A DNA stretch of 64,000 nucleotides, from NCBI GenBank assembly GCA_964653435.1, contig CAZZFA010000003.1, positions 1 through 64,000 on the forward strand, given 5' to 3'. The first letter of the stretch is position 1. Every line of letters begins with the position of its first letter. The notes below the pieces were generated by a model. It saw only the letters and a list, made by a program, of their open reading frames with translations. It made no database searches and was not told where the DNA came from. Below are positions 52,244 to 61,871 of the stretch, piece by piece. The stretch is from CAZMVY01 sp964653435. GTDB lineage: Bacteria > Planctomycetota > Phycisphaerae > UBA1845 > PWPN01. The position numbers and the translations under genes are program-made.

Positions 52244-53482
52244 TCATTCCCGCGAAGGCTTCTCCAGGCGCTGGTAATTGACCGCCTCGCCGCGGTCGAT
52301 CTCGAAGCCTTCGAGACCCTGGATCCACTGCTGGACGTCGGCCGGGTCGAGCCGGCAGTAGACGGCGGGGCGGACGAACTCCGGATCGCCGCTTGTCCAT
52401 CGCCGCTCGTTCGGGTCCTCGCGGATCTGCATGGCCAGCGGCGCCGCCGGGTAGATGCGGAATCGCGTGGTGATTCCGACGTGGTCGGGCCGTGCCCGGT
52501 CGAAGGCGGCGATCATCAGTTTGGCCGTATCGAGCGATTCGCCGGGCAGGCCGCAGGAGAGATCGACGGCCACCTTGAGCCCCTCGTTCTTGAGCAGCCG
52601 TACGCAGCGGGTTGCGCCGTCGGGGTCGTCGGTGGCGCTGTTGATCGTGACTGTAGCGAGTTCGCAGCCGCTGCGCCGCAGGGCTTCGGCGAGCGCGGCA
52701 TCCATCGGTTTATAACGCAGATAGGTCATCCAGGAGGCGCCGGTCGTGGTCAGCGCCTGGCAGAGTGCGAGGGCGTGGGGATAGGAAACGTTCATCTCCG
52801 CGTCGCACAGGTGCATCCGCTTCCAGCCCTTCGAGACGAGCAGGCGGACCTCGGCGGCGACGGCGGCCGGGTCCCGTGTGAGAAGCGTCGTGCGGGCCTC
52901 GATGCAGAACGGGCACCTGGATCGGCATCCGTAGGACGACGTGAACCCCGCGACGCCGCCGGCGGCGTAATAGGCGGAGTAATCCACATCGACGCCGCGA
53001 TCCGGCACGACGGTAGCGTCGATCAAGGTGTTGAAGCCGTTGACGACCTGGGGCAGGCGGGCGCCGGCTGCCATGGCCTCGAGGATACGAAGCGAGGCGC
53101 TCTCCGCCGGCCCGACGACGCCCGTGTCCGCGCCGAGGTACTGCACGATTTCTCTCGGCATCGCGGGCATCCCCGCGCCGCCGACGACGAGGGGCACGCC
53201 TGCCGCCGTGATGCGCCGGGCGAACTCGCGATGCTCATCGAGGAAGAAGTGCTGTGCGGCGTTGATGACGCTGTCCACGTTGCGGATGCTCAGGAATGCG
53301 ACGTCGGGCCGGAAGTCGGCGAGGAAGGCGTCCAGGCGCCGGGCGGCGTCGTCGGCGAAGCAGAGGTCCAGCAGGGCAACGTCGTATCGGGCGGTGCGGA
53401 GGGCGTGCGCGACGTATTCCAGGCCGATCGGGATGACCGGCGGGTTGCGCAGGCGGTTGGGGTTGATCAGTGCGACCTTCAC
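52244..53482 (-). CDS. B12-binding radical SAM protein
   Basis: A GTG at 53482 gives 412 residues that begin VALINPNRLRNPPV. The N-terminal half (about 1-160) is a cobalamin-binding Rossmann fold (IPIGLEYVAHALR, VGGAGMPAMP). The radical SAM barrel holds the cluster cysteines in SYGCRSRCPFCIEA (about 175-188), a CxxxCxxC motif. Such enzymes perform methylations or ring rearrangements at unactivated carbons. The substrate is unknown. The plain frame extends further upstream, but that part is Arg/Pro-rich and unlikely to be translated. Confidence 0.88.
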   Translation of the reverse strand: MKVALINPNRLRNPPVIPIGLEYVAHALRTARYDVALLDLCFADDAARRLDAFLADFRPDVAFLSIRNVDSVINAAQHFFLDEHREFARRITAAGVPLVVGGAGMPAMPREIVQYLGADTGVVGPAESASLRILEAMAAGARLPQVVNGFNTLIDATVVPDRGVDVDYSAYYAAGGVAGFTSSYGCRSRCPFCIEARTTLLTRDPAAVAAEVRLLVSKGWKRMHLCDAEMNVSYPHALALCQALTTTGASWMTYLRYKPMDAALAEALRRSGCELATVTINSATDDPDGATRCVRLLKNEGLKVAVDLSCGLPGESLDTAKLMIAAFDRARPDHVGITTRFRIYPAAPLAMQIREDPNERRWTSGDPEFVRPAVYCRLDPADVQQWIQGLEGFEIDRGEAVNYQRLEKPSRE

Positions 53483-53691
53483 GAAAAGTATGCTTCGCCT
53501 TTCTGTTCGCAGGGTACGCGAAGTCCGCGCGAGTCTGCAACCTGGCCGCGGCGCGGGGGCGGCGGGTTTCGGCACGCGGCTGACGGAGAGCCGTAACCGG
53601 ATCGTTGTCCGTCGGGTCGGACGCCCGGGCGGGCCGTGGGTTTTGACCGGCGGAGACCGGCCCGATAGAGTCCCGTCGTGCGCACCGCGTG

Positions 53692-54516
53692 ATGCCGGGA
53701 AGTCTGATGACCGCCTTTTCACTGGATCTGCTCTGGCTGGTGCCCGTCGGGCTGGTTGCCGGCGGCCTGGGGGGGATGCTGGGCATCGGCGGGAGTATCC
53801 TGATGATCCCGGCGATGATGCTCCTGTACGGGCCGGACCTGCACGTCTACCAGGGCGCGGCGATGATCGTGAACTTTTTCGTGGTCGTGCCCGCGACGCT
53901 GCATCACATCCGGCATGGCGCGGTGATGCCGGAGATCGTGCGGGTCACCATTCCCACGGCGGCGGCGACGGTGCTGCTGGGGGTGTGGGTCAGCGAGAGC
54001 GCCTGGTTCCGGGGGCCGAACGAGATCCACCTCTCGCGGCTGTTCGGGGCGTTTCTCTGGTACGAGGCGGCGTTCAATCTCCGGCGGGCAATCGTGCCGG
54101 CCGGGCGATGGACACGCGAGCCGGGGCCGGCCGGTCCGCCCGCCGCGTGGCGAGTCGCGGCGCTGGTGGGCCTGCCGACGGGCTTTGTCGGGGGGCTGCT
54201 CGGGGTCGGCGGCGGAATCCTGGCGGTGCCGACACAACAGCTCTTCCTGCGGGTGCCCGTCCGCCATGCCATCGCCAACTCGGCGGCTACGATCATCTGC
54301 CTCAGCGCGATCGGCGCCGTCTTCAAGAACATCATGCTCGCACGGCAGGGGATGTCGCCCGCCCGGACGCTGGTGCTGGCGGGCCTGCTGATTCCGACGG
54401 CGATGATCGGCGGCTACCTCGGGGCCTGGCTCACGCACAGAATGCCGCTGCGGTTTCTGCGACTGTGCCTGGTGGGGTTGATGGCGTACGCGGGATGGAA
54501 GCTGATCGCCCGCTGA
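53692..54516 (+). CDS. TauE/SafE-family sulfite/anion exporter
   Basis: The protein has 274 residues from the ATG at 53692; an ATG at 53707 is also possible. The protein has seven or eight membrane helices and two similar halves, each opening with the family motif GLGGMLGIGGSILMIPA (about 24-40) and VGGLLGVGGGILAVPT (about 162-177). It exports sulfite, sulfoacetate or another organic anion. No sulfur-metabolism genes are next to it. Confidence 0.9.
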   Translation: MPGSLMTAFSLDLLWLVPVGLVAGGLGGMLGIGGSILMIPAMMLLYGPDLHVYQGAAMIVNFFVVVPATLHHIRHGAVMPEIVRVTIPTAAATVLLGVWVSESAWFRGPNEIHLSRLFGAFLWYEAAFNLRRAIVPAGRWTREPGPAGPPAAWRVAALVGLPTGFVGGLLGVGGGILAVPTQQLFLRVPVRHAIANSAATIICLSAIGAVFKNIMLARQGMSPARTLVLAGLLIPTAMIGGYLGAWLTHRMPLRFLRLCLVGLMAYAGWKLIAR

Positions 54517-54718
54517 GCCGGTCCGCCTCGGGCGTGCGGCGTGAGTTCCTCGCGGAGCGCAACAATTGCGCGGCATCCGCGGGCACTGCGTATCCGGTCT
54601 CCCAGGTCGGCATTCTTGGCGTCAAGCCTGCGGCAGACTCCGGCCGATATCGCATCCATGAGCGGCCGCGGGGGTCGTCATCCGGCGGCCCTGTTTGCCC
54701 GGCGAAGGAGTCGCGCCA

Positions 54719-54961
54719 ATGGTTTTCAATCGCATGGGACGGTGGGGGCAACGGGTGATCCTGACGCTGGCGGCGGCATCGATCGGGACGACGTTCGAGA
54801 GCTGCACGTCGGAAGATGCGTGGCGGATCTTTCGGGACTCGGCCAGCCCGTCGATCGGCGAGGGGATCAAGACGGTCTTCGGGGGCGTGGTGGACGGGAT
54901 CGTTGCCGTGGTGGATCCGTCGGGCCACTCCGGCAGCTCGAGTTCGTCGGGCTCGAAGTAG
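54719..54961 (+). CDS. Small exported hypothetical protein, 80 aa
   Basis: The ATG at 54719 follows GAAGGAG. The product has a basic start, a hydrophobic stretch (RVILTLAAASIGTTFESC) and then a conserved-looking body DAWRIFRDSASPSIGEGIKTVFGGVVDGIVAVVDP, closed by a Ser/Gly tail. The cysteine after the hydrophobic stretch could be a lipid anchor, though the lipobox is not canonical. The function is unknown. Confidence 0.6.
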   Translation: MVFNRMGRWGQRVILTLAAASIGTTFESCTSEDAWRIFRDSASPSIGEGIKTVFGGVVDGIVAVVDPSGHSGSSSSSGSK

Positions 54962-55042
54962 GTCCGCTTCACACCGGCTGCGCCCGTTTTCGGGCGGGGG
55001 CGATTTCGCCGAATCTCTCCGTGCGGCAAAAACGCGCAAGAC

Positions 55043-55672
55043 CTACCCCTGGCAGCGCAAAGGCTGCGCGGCGGTCTCGCGGCGGAATTCGTATTCGTGG
55101 CGGTCGATGGACATGTAGAGCATCCGGTACTGGCCCGCGCGGGTGGCGAAGCGGCGGAAGACCTCGCCGTGCTCCGAAAACCCGGCCCTCCGGTAGCAGC
55201 GGATCGCGCCGAAGTTGTCGGGGAAGACGACGAGGCTGACCGTGTGGGCGTTGCGTCGGCAGAACGCTTCGTCCAGCACCAGATCGATCATGCGGAGGCC
55301 GACGCCCTTGCCGCGCCGGTGCGGGGCTACCAGACAATGCCCGAGCCACCACTGCGCCCTGCCGGTCGGCAGCCGGTTGAGTTCGACATAGCCGCACGGG
55401 TCCGTTTCTCCGCCGTCGAAGTACAGCATGGGGTATCCGTCCTCGCGCTGCCAGCCAATGACCTTTCGCGCACTCAACGGCGGGAAGGTTCGCGGGGCCA
55501 GCGCAAAGAGTTCGTCGTCCGACTGCACCCACCGGGCCACCCGCTTGGCGTGCGCGGGGTCGAACGGCGCAAGGCCGGGGCGGGCGCACCCCGGAGACGC
55601 CTGGTACGCGGGCGCGCACCCCGGTGCGCAGGCACCCACCCTGCGGGCTCTGAACCATGCGATCAGCGACAT
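55043..55672 (-). CDS. GNAT-family N-acetyltransferase
   Basis: The ATG at 55672 gives 209 residues. The GNAT fold spans about 45-185. The acetyl-CoA-binding motif is VAPHRRGKGVGLRMIDLVLDEAF (about 120-142), and VVFPDNFGAIRCYRRAGFSEHGE is the typical motif B. The N-terminal 40 residues are Cys/Pro-rich and may not all be conserved. The acceptor is unknown. It is divergent from the methyltransferase gene at 55721 across 48 bases. Confidence 0.88.
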   Translation of the reverse strand: MSLIAWFRARRVGACAPGCAPAYQASPGCARPGLAPFDPAHAKRVARWVQSDDELFALAPRTFPPLSARKVIGWQREDGYPMLYFDGGETDPCGYVELNRLPTGRAQWWLGHCLVAPHRRGKGVGLRMIDLVLDEAFCRRNAHTVSLVVFPDNFGAIRCYRRAGFSEHGEVFRRFATRAGQYRMLYMSIDRHEYEFRRETAAQPLRCQG

Positions 55673-55720
55673 CGGCGTATATGATATCGGAAGGAACGGT
55701 GCTGCGTACAGAGGCGAAGA

Positions 55721-56395
55721 ATGGCGACGGACGAGTTTGCGGCATATCCGGTACGCCGGGAGAGCTGGACGGTTGCGGGGGAGCGGTTCGACCTCATCTG
55801 GCCGGCGGACATGGATGCGCTGCTCGACGATCCTCGTACGCGGGAGCGATTTGCCCGCGAGGAGTACATGCCGTACTGGGCGGTGCCGTGGCCCAGTGCC
55901 ATGCTTCTGGCGGAATACGTGTTGACCCGGCACCGCGGGTGCGGGGGGCGGGCGATTGAGCTCGGATGTGGCGTGGGGCTGGTCTCGGTGGCGGCGGCAC
56001 GGGCCGGCTGGAGCGTCACCGCGACGGACTGGGACGCCGATGCGCTGAAGTTCGCGGCGGAGAATGCGCGGGCGAACGGCGTATCGCTGGCCGGCACCGC
56101 GGTGCTGAACTGGTATGAGCCGTACGGCGGCCCGCCCTTTGAGCTGATTCTGGCCAGCGATGTGTTGTATGAACGGCGGAATGTCGGACCACTGGCGCGG
56201 TGGATTCGTGCAGCGCTGGCGGACGGCGGGACGGCGCTCGTGTCCGACTCAAATCGCAGCTCGGCGGACGGCTTTGCGGCGGCGGCCGGGGAGGCGGGAC
56301 TGAGCGTCGAGAAGTTGGCGCGCGAGATCACGCCGCCGTACGGGCTGTTGATCCGCGGGACAATCTATCGGCTTCGAAGGCCCGTAATCCCGTGA
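55721..56395 (+). CDS. Class I SAM methyltransferase (METTL/PF10294-like)
   Basis: The protein has 224 residues. The N-terminal segment (about 1-60) has PYWAVPWPSAMLLAEYVL, typical of the protein-lysine methyltransferase-like group. The SAM-binding motif is AIELGCGVGLVSVAAARAG (about 77-95), followed by TATDWDADALKFAAEN. Post-I motif IV reads FELILASDVLYERRNV, with the DVLYE characteristic of the family. It probably methylates a protein or small molecule. Confidence 0.85.
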   Translation: MATDEFAAYPVRRESWTVAGERFDLIWPADMDALLDDPRTRERFAREEYMPYWAVPWPSAMLLAEYVLTRHRGCGGRAIELGCGVGLVSVAAARAGWSVTATDWDADALKFAAENARANGVSLAGTAVLNWYEPYGGPPFELILASDVLYERRNVGPLARWIRAALADGGTALVSDSNRSSADGFAAAAGEAGLSVEKLAREITPPYGLLIRGTIYRLRRPVIP

Positions 56396-56620
56396 AACGC
56401 TGTCTCCCGGGAGACGAAAAGCGGGACAGAGACGACAAGCGCGCGACAGGTTCATTATCGACGATTCGCGAGACCGTGGTAACGCGCCGCGGATGCGCCC
56501 CGATCGGCGTGCAGCGGTTGCTCGTCACGGGCCGAACGCCCCGAGCGGTCTACAACCTTACAGGGTCACGCTCGGACGGGCCCCGGCCGTGCAGCAAGCA
56601 CAGGCACCTCACCCGGCACG

Positions 56621-58243
56621 CTATGGGCGGAACTGGAACGCATACACGTCCGTATCGCGAAATACGATGCGGAGGCGCACCGGCTTGCCCGCGAGGGCGG
56701 AGAGGTCGGTCTTGCCGTTCCAGCTTACCCGCCGGTCAAGCTCGTTCGTCGTGTGGATGAGGTCGCACTGATCGAGCCGGTAGCCTTCGATCGGCCCGCC
56801 CTGCTCGTTGAGCAGCTCGCAGCGGAGCAGACCGGCGGCGGAGGTGTCCACGTTCAGGACCAGCTCACGGCCGGCGAACCTGAGCGGCGGTGTGGTGAAC
56901 TCGCCGCCCGCATAGGCGGCGCGGGCGGAGACGAAGCCGTCGCGGCGCGAAACGAGGCGACTGATGATGCTCGTGTTCGCCGTCGGTGCCAGGCCCGCGG
57001 CGGTCAGCAGCCGTCTGCTCCGCTCGGCGCGGGCGCGTTCGTTCGGCGGCTGGCCCGGATGGTCCTCGGCCCAGCCGTGCAGCACGTCGCTGCCGAGGTA
57101 ATACAGGTACATCTCCCGGCCGTCGACGGAGGGGACCAGCCCGTAGAACACGCGGGCGCATTTGCTGTCGAAGTCGCCCTTCATGCCGAGGCGGACGAAC
57201 GGGCGGCGGTCGAAGCGGTTCCACGCGATACCGTCGCGGCTGGCGGCGAAGCGGGTGTCCAGCGGGCCGGAGTTGGCGGGGCAGTCCTTGGGAAACTCGG
57301 CCAGGTAGCGCGGGGTGTAGTGGAAGTACGCCTGCGGGAACATGTAGTAGGCGTCCTGCGCCCAGGGATACTTGATGACGCCGCTTGTGTAATAGTCCAT
57401 CACGTTGGCGTCGCCCAGTTTCGCGTCCTGCTCGTCCGGGCCGAGGATGATCGGCGCGTCCTGGGCCTCCGCGAAGCCGCCGAGGTGGTCCGACTCGCTG
57501 CGGGCCACCGTTCGCAGCCGCGGCCCCGTCTTCCTGATATTGCGCCGCATGTACGCCACGTACTTGCCAATGCGGTCGTCCCAGAAGATCACGTTCTGCG
57601 AGTCGAGGTGATTGGGCTTCTGCGGGGCCGTGAAGGTCAACACGTGCTCGTGCGTGAGCTTCCAGTGGATGCCGTCGGGCGAGGAGAAGACCACCGTGTC
57701 CTTCAATTCATCGGAGATCCGCACGGCGTAGCGGAATCGCTGATCCTCCGGGGCGGTCGGGTCGATGAAGACCATCCCTTCCGAGCCGCATTTGTCGAGG
57801 CCCGCGGCCCCGCCGCCAATGACGATGTTGTTGTCGCGGCTGCCCTTGTACTCGGCGAGGCCGAGGCTGGGTTTCTCCCAGTGAATGCCGTCTTTCGATC
57901 GCGCGTAGCAGATCCCGGGACTTGCGGGATACCAGAGGTGATAGACTTCACCGACCTTGTGCACGCAGCAGTAGACGCCGATGTGGCCGCCTTCCCACGG
58001 ACGGTCGGCCACGAGGGTGTGCTCGCCCGTCTTTCGCGGCGGATGGACGACGAGTTCGACGTCGTGCGAGGCGGCGAAGAATCGCTCGTCGATGAAGACC
58101 TGCCGCCGGTCACCGATATCCAGGACGGCGTCCGCGTCGCTCGGGCGGGTGGCCGTCGCGGCCAGGCCGGCCGATGCAATCTGCGAGAAGACGATAAACG
58201 CACAACCCACGTGATTCGATCGCTGGTGGAGGCCTCGAAACAT
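56621..58243 (-). CDS. Glycosyl hydrolase-like five-bladed beta-propeller protein
   Basis: The ATG at 58243 gives 540 residues. A signal peptide is probable (about 10-30). Propeller repeats carry the pattern of GH32/GH43/GH62-type enzymes: ICYARSKDGIHWEKPSLGL, FSSPDGIHWKLTHEHVL, FAASRDGIAWNRF, and LIHTTNELDRRVSWNG near the end. The first blade starts DIGDRRQVFIDERFFA. Planctomycetes encode many of these proteins of unknown substrate. The catalytic residues cannot be placed with confidence. Confidence 0.75.
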   Translation of the reverse strand: MFRGLHQRSNHVGCAFIVFSQIASAGLAATATRPSDADAVLDIGDRRQVFIDERFFAASHDVELVVHPPRKTGEHTLVADRPWEGGHIGVYCCVHKVGEVYHLWYPASPGICYARSKDGIHWEKPSLGLAEYKGSRDNNIVIGGGAAGLDKCGSEGMVFIDPTAPEDQRFRYAVRISDELKDTVVFSSPDGIHWKLTHEHVLTFTAPQKPNHLDSQNVIFWDDRIGKYVAYMRRNIRKTGPRLRTVARSESDHLGGFAEAQDAPIILGPDEQDAKLGDANVMDYYTSGVIKYPWAQDAYYMFPQAYFHYTPRYLAEFPKDCPANSGPLDTRFAASRDGIAWNRFDRRPFVRLGMKGDFDSKCARVFYGLVPSVDGREMYLYYLGSDVLHGWAEDHPGQPPNERARAERSRRLLTAAGLAPTANTSIISRLVSRRDGFVSARAAYAGGEFTTPPLRFAGRELVLNVDTSAAGLLRCELLNEQGGPIEGYRLDQCDLIHTTNELDRRVSWNGKTDLSALAGKPVRLRIVFRDTDVYAFQFRP

Positions 58244-58401
58244 GAACGGTTTTTCCCTCTGAAGACGTCCAGGTCCGGCGCATGGCACACGATGTGCCCG
58301 CAGCCCGGCCCGTTTCCGACGCGGCATGCTACCCCGGAGACGGCTCGCCGCCAAACGGGCCGCGCCGTCTCTGCCGCCGGGCGACGCCGCTGATCGGGGC
58401 G

Positions 58402-60348
58402 TCAGCCCGGTCGGCTCGTGGCCTGACGCAGGGCGCGAAGGAATTCGTCGGCGATTTCCCCGCCGAGCCGGCGGCAGTGGTGAACGTCCCGCCACGCGGC
58501 ATCCCATTCCTTCAGCTTGTAGTACGCAGCGGCGCGGCGGCGGTAGGCTTCAGGGAAATCCGGTTTGATTTCGATGAAACGCGTCAGGTCGCCGACGGCT
58601 CCGCGGAAATCCCCCCGGTCACTGAGGATCATGGCGCGGTTGAAGTAGCTGCCCGGGTAGTCCGGTCGCAGCTCGATGGCCCTGTCGTAGTCCCGCATCG
58701 CCCGTTCGATGTCGCCGATGGCCGCATACGCAAGGCCGCGATTGCTGTACGCCTGCGCGAGGTCCGGCCGGATCTGCAGCGCCTTCGTGTAGTCGCGGAT
58801 CGCGGCATCGTACTGACGCAACATGCCGTATGCGTTCGCACGGTTGTTATAGGCCTCGGCGTAGTCGGGGTTCAGCTCGATGGCTCGCGTCGCGTCGCGG
58901 ATCGCCAGATCGTAGTTGCCGATCCGCCGGTACGTGGCGGCTCGGTTGCAGTAGGCCTCGGCAAATCGCGGCTCCAGCTCGATTGCCCGGCTGTAGTACG
59001 CGATGGCCTGCTGGTAGTCGCCCCTGGCGTCGAGGACCATGCCGCAATCGCTGTGAAGCCGCCCGGAGCCGGGGGCGAGGCGCAGCATGTAGAACTTGTG
59101 CCGTTCATCCGTCTGCCATTGCTCGATGTAATGGCGCGTGCCCACGGCCAGCAGGACCGCAGCCGCCAGCACCCCCGCCGCCGGCAGAGCCGGGCGCCAG
59201 AACGGTCGGCCGGCGGTCGGCTCGCCCGCCACGGCAATGATTGCCCACGCCAGCACGATCACCAGCCCGCAAGCCGGCAGGTAGGCGTACTTGTCCGCCG
59301 CGATCACATTCGTGAACCCGATGCCGCCCATGGTCGGAAAGATGACGACGAAGAAGAACAGCCAGCCCGACAGCAGGGCCCGCGTCCATCGCAGGCTCAA
59401 CAGCAGCACAGCCAGCAGCACCGCCGTGCCGATCGCGCCGGCCAGAACGGCCGGATGGCTCAGCGCCATCGGCTCCGGCTTCGGATAAAACGATGAGAGG
59501 TGCAGCGGCAGGATGATCTTGCGCAAATAGAAGACGACGTTGTGGCACACGCCGAGCAGGATGGCGGTGCGCGATGTCGGGTCGGGCACGGCTACGCCGG
59601 CCGTGCGCGCCTGCGAGATCATCGTAATGATCGCCGAGGCGCACGAGAGGGCGAACAGCGGCGTCTTCTCGACCACGGCCCGCACGCTCAGCCGCTTCAG
59701 AGGCCAGAAGTCCAGCACCAGAAGGCCCATCGGCAGCAGCGTCGTGGTAGGCTTGGCCATCAGGGCGAGGCCCAGCAGCAGGAAGCACAGGGCATAGGCT
59801 CGTCGGGAACGGGTGCGGACGAAACGGAGATACGCATGCAGGCAGCCCAGGGCGAACAGAGATGCCAGCACCGTCTTGCGGTCGCCGACCCAGGCGATGG
59901 GCTCGACCGTCAGCGGATGCAGACCGAACAGCAGGGCTGCGCCAAAGGCCGCCCATGGCCTGCGGAAGAGGCGATACAGCAGCAGAAAAACGAGGGCCGT
60001 GTTCGCCGTGTGCAGGATCAGGCTGGTGCGATGAAAAGGCCGAAGGTTTTCCGGTGAACCGCCGAGGGCGCAGTCCAGCATGAGCGAGATCATGGCCAGC
60101 GGCTGATAATAGCCCCTGACCGTGGCAGGCGCGAGGACCTCGGTCAGAAACTGTGCGGCCCCTTTCCAGCTCGGATTCCGCACCCGGTCGTTGTCGGTGA
60201 GATACTCCTGGTCGTCGAAGGTGAGGGCCTGGCATGTCAGCACGGGCCGATGAACGGCGATAACCGTGACGACGAGAAGGAGCCCCGCTATCGTCACCGT
60301 CAGCGGCGCGGGAAGCGACCGTCGAGGAGTTGCCGACGCGGCGGTCAT
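58402..60348 (-). CDS. Multi-span membrane protein with C-terminal TPR repeats
   Basis: The ATG at 60348 gives 648 residues; an ATG at 60426 is an alternative. Residues about 15-425 form a dozen membrane helices of the ArnT/PMT-like type, with FDDQEYLTDNDRVRNPSW and HTANTALVFLLLYRLF. The C-terminal 190 residues are five to six TPR units (AEAYCNRAATYRRIGNYDLAI, AEAYNNRANAYGMLRQYDAAI, AQAYSNRGLAYAAIGDIERAM). Proteins of this build are common in planctomycetes and act as glycosyltransferases or glycan-handling scaffolds. Confidence 0.85.
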   Translation of the reverse strand: MTAASATPRRSLPAPLTVTIAGLLLVVTVIAVHRPVLTCQALTFDDQEYLTDNDRVRNPSWKGAAQFLTEVLAPATVRGYYQPLAMISLMLDCALGGSPENLRPFHRTSLILHTANTALVFLLLYRLFRRPWAAFGAALLFGLHPLTVEPIAWVGDRKTVLASLFALGCLHAYLRFVRTRSRRAYALCFLLLGLALMAKPTTTLLPMGLLVLDFWPLKRLSVRAVVEKTPLFALSCASAIITMISQARTAGVAVPDPTSRTAILLGVCHNVVFYLRKIILPLHLSSFYPKPEPMALSHPAVLAGAIGTAVLLAVLLLSLRWTRALLSGWLFFFVVIFPTMGGIGFTNVIAADKYAYLPACGLVIVLAWAIIAVAGEPTAGRPFWRPALPAAGVLAAAVLLAVGTRHYIEQWQTDERHKFYMLRLAPGSGRLHSDCGMVLDARGDYQQAIAYYSRAIELEPRFAEAYCNRAATYRRIGNYDLAIRDATRAIELNPDYAEAYNNRANAYGMLRQYDAAIRDYTKALQIRPDLAQAYSNRGLAYAAIGDIERAMRDYDRAIELRPDYPGSYFNRAMILSDRGDFRGAVGDLTRFIEIKPDFPEAYRRRAAAYYKLKEWDAAWRDVHHCRRLGGEIADEFLRALRQATSRPG

Positions 60349-60716
60349 GGGACGGTGGCCGGGTCGTTCCACGGCGTCCGCGGCCGCATGTCGTGCCCGC
60401 CCGCGAATTCCCCAACGCCTTTTCATCGCACGCCACATGCCTTCTTCTCGTCCGTTCCCGCGGCGAAGGACATGATCCGCCCGGGTTCCGGCTACCTCGC
60501 CGTGGAACGTACCGGCGCGAGCGTATTCCGTCATAGCGAGGGCGTCAAGAATCCTGCGACACCACGCTTTCTGTCCGTGCCCGACGAAAACAGCGGCCCG
60601 GCGTCGGGGAGGTTCATTCTTTCCGGGTTTTCGTTGACCTTGCGGCGCCGGCGGGGATAATGGGTACGTGCGAGTCGTATTGGTGACGATTCGGTAACCC
60701 AACCGGGGATTTCGAA
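60349..60716. other. Intergenic region with promoter for the secreted protein
   Basis: The gap of 368 bp between divergent genes has no credible gene; it contains the promoter at 60634-60661 described separately. Confidence 0.5.
60634..60661 (+). promoter_or_regulatory. Promoter of the secreted repeat protein
   Basis: TTGACC (60634-60639) and GATAAT (60656-60661) are 16 bp apart. The start would be near 60668, with a 50-base leader. Confidence 0.6.
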
Positions 60717-61817
60717 ATGACAAGTCCAGCGAGGATGTGGATGGGGTTTGTGTTGATCGCTCTGAGCGCCTTCGTTGCCGGCCAAGGCGGCGGCTCCTGC
60801 GGCTCAGTGGCATTCGACAACGGCGGAGGGGCAGGCGGCGGATCGGACGCCTCCGGGGTCGATCCGCTGGCGCCGTTGACGCCCGAGCCCGATCCACTGG
60901 CGCCGTTGACGCCCGAGCCTGATCCGCTGGCGCCGCTGGTCAATACTCCTCGCGGGGCATGCGGCCTCTGGGTCGGGACGCTCACCGGCACCCGGCACTG
61001 GGTAAAGACGGTGCATTATGAGTGCCCCTGGCAGAGCGGCGGCCACGACACAACGGACAGCAAAGACGATACGACGCACACGTCGAGCATCGACATGATG
61101 TTCCCCGATGCGTTCGGCGGGGCCGACAAGTGGGGCACGGGGATAAGCTGTGCTCCGTCCGGCTCGAGCTCCAGGGCCCTCAGCACCAGCGGTACGGTTA
61201 CGTACACGCGACACTGGTATGAGAATTACGATTACGGCGACGAATGCGGCCGGTTCCACGGGGACGCCATCGACGAGACGTTCTCGTTCGGCGTGAAGGC
61301 CGAGGATGTGCAGATGTGGGTGACGGTCCACGCCTCCACCTACACGGAGCAGCAGGCGATCATCGCGGAGCGGCCGTGCCGCACGGAGTACCCCGTCGAG
61401 GTCACGATCATGGTCAGTCCGCCGTCCTCGGGCGGCTCGGGCAACTATGTTTCGACGGAAACGAGCAAGCCGTGCGATTTGCCGAAGACGACCACCACGA
61501 AAGAGCACGCCGTCACCGAGAACTCCGCGGCTTCCTACATCGCGATTCTCTACGGCACGTATCACATCGCGGCGAACGGATCCGACACGATCGAGGCGAG
61601 CCGCGACACCACGAACCCGGTGAATCCCGATTCGGCTGCGGGGTGTCCCGGCGTCAACGATTCCTGCACGTGCCAGTCCGGCGAGACGCTTACCGAGCAG
61701 TACACGCTGAGCCTGACGCGCTTCCCCGAGGGGGATCGCGACATGGACGGCGAATGCGACAGCGTGGACCCGTGCCCGGATGCGGCATTCGAGAATGAAT
61801 GCGACGGCACGCCGTGA
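60717..61817 (+). CDS. Secreted protein with DPLAPLTPEP repeats and TSP3-like C-terminus
   Basis: The ATG at 60717 gives 366 residues: a signal peptide (about 1-22), then a Gly-rich segment and a proline-rich linker of tandem 10-residue repeats (DPLAPLTPEP, about 48-75). A beta-rich domain with many aromatic, Asp and Cys residues follows (about 80-330). The C-terminus GDRDMDGECDSVDPCPD resembles a thrombospondin type-3 calcium-binding repeat, as found in many surface proteins. The main domain is not recognised. Confidence 0.7.
   Translation: MTSPARMWMGFVLIALSAFVAGQGGGSCGSVAFDNGGGAGGGSDASGVDPLAPLTPEPDPLAPLTPEPDPLAPLVNTPRGACGLWVGTLTGTRHWVKTVHYECPWQSGGHDTTDSKDDTTHTSSIDMMFPDAFGGADKWGTGISCAPSGSSSRALSTSGTVTYTRHWYENYDYGDECGRFHGDAIDETFSFGVKAEDVQMWVTVHASTYTEQQAIIAERPCRTEYPVEVTIMVSPPSSGGSGNYVSTETSKPCDLPKTTTTKEHAVTENSAASYIAILYGTYHIAANGSDTIEASRDTTNPVNPDSAAGCPGVNDSCTCQSGETLTEQYTLSLTRFPEGDRDMDGECDSVDPCPDAAFENECDGTP
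60861..60940. repeat. 30-bp in-frame tandem repeat
   Basis: Two full 30-bp units (60861-60890, 60891-60920) and a partial third encode DPLAPLTPEP. The copies are nearly identical at DNA level, which points to recent expansion. Confidence 0.7.
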
Positions 61818-61871
61818 GGGTGAAGTCGGGCTCTGGAGATGCCGAGCGAAGTCGGGCTCCGCAAAGCCCTC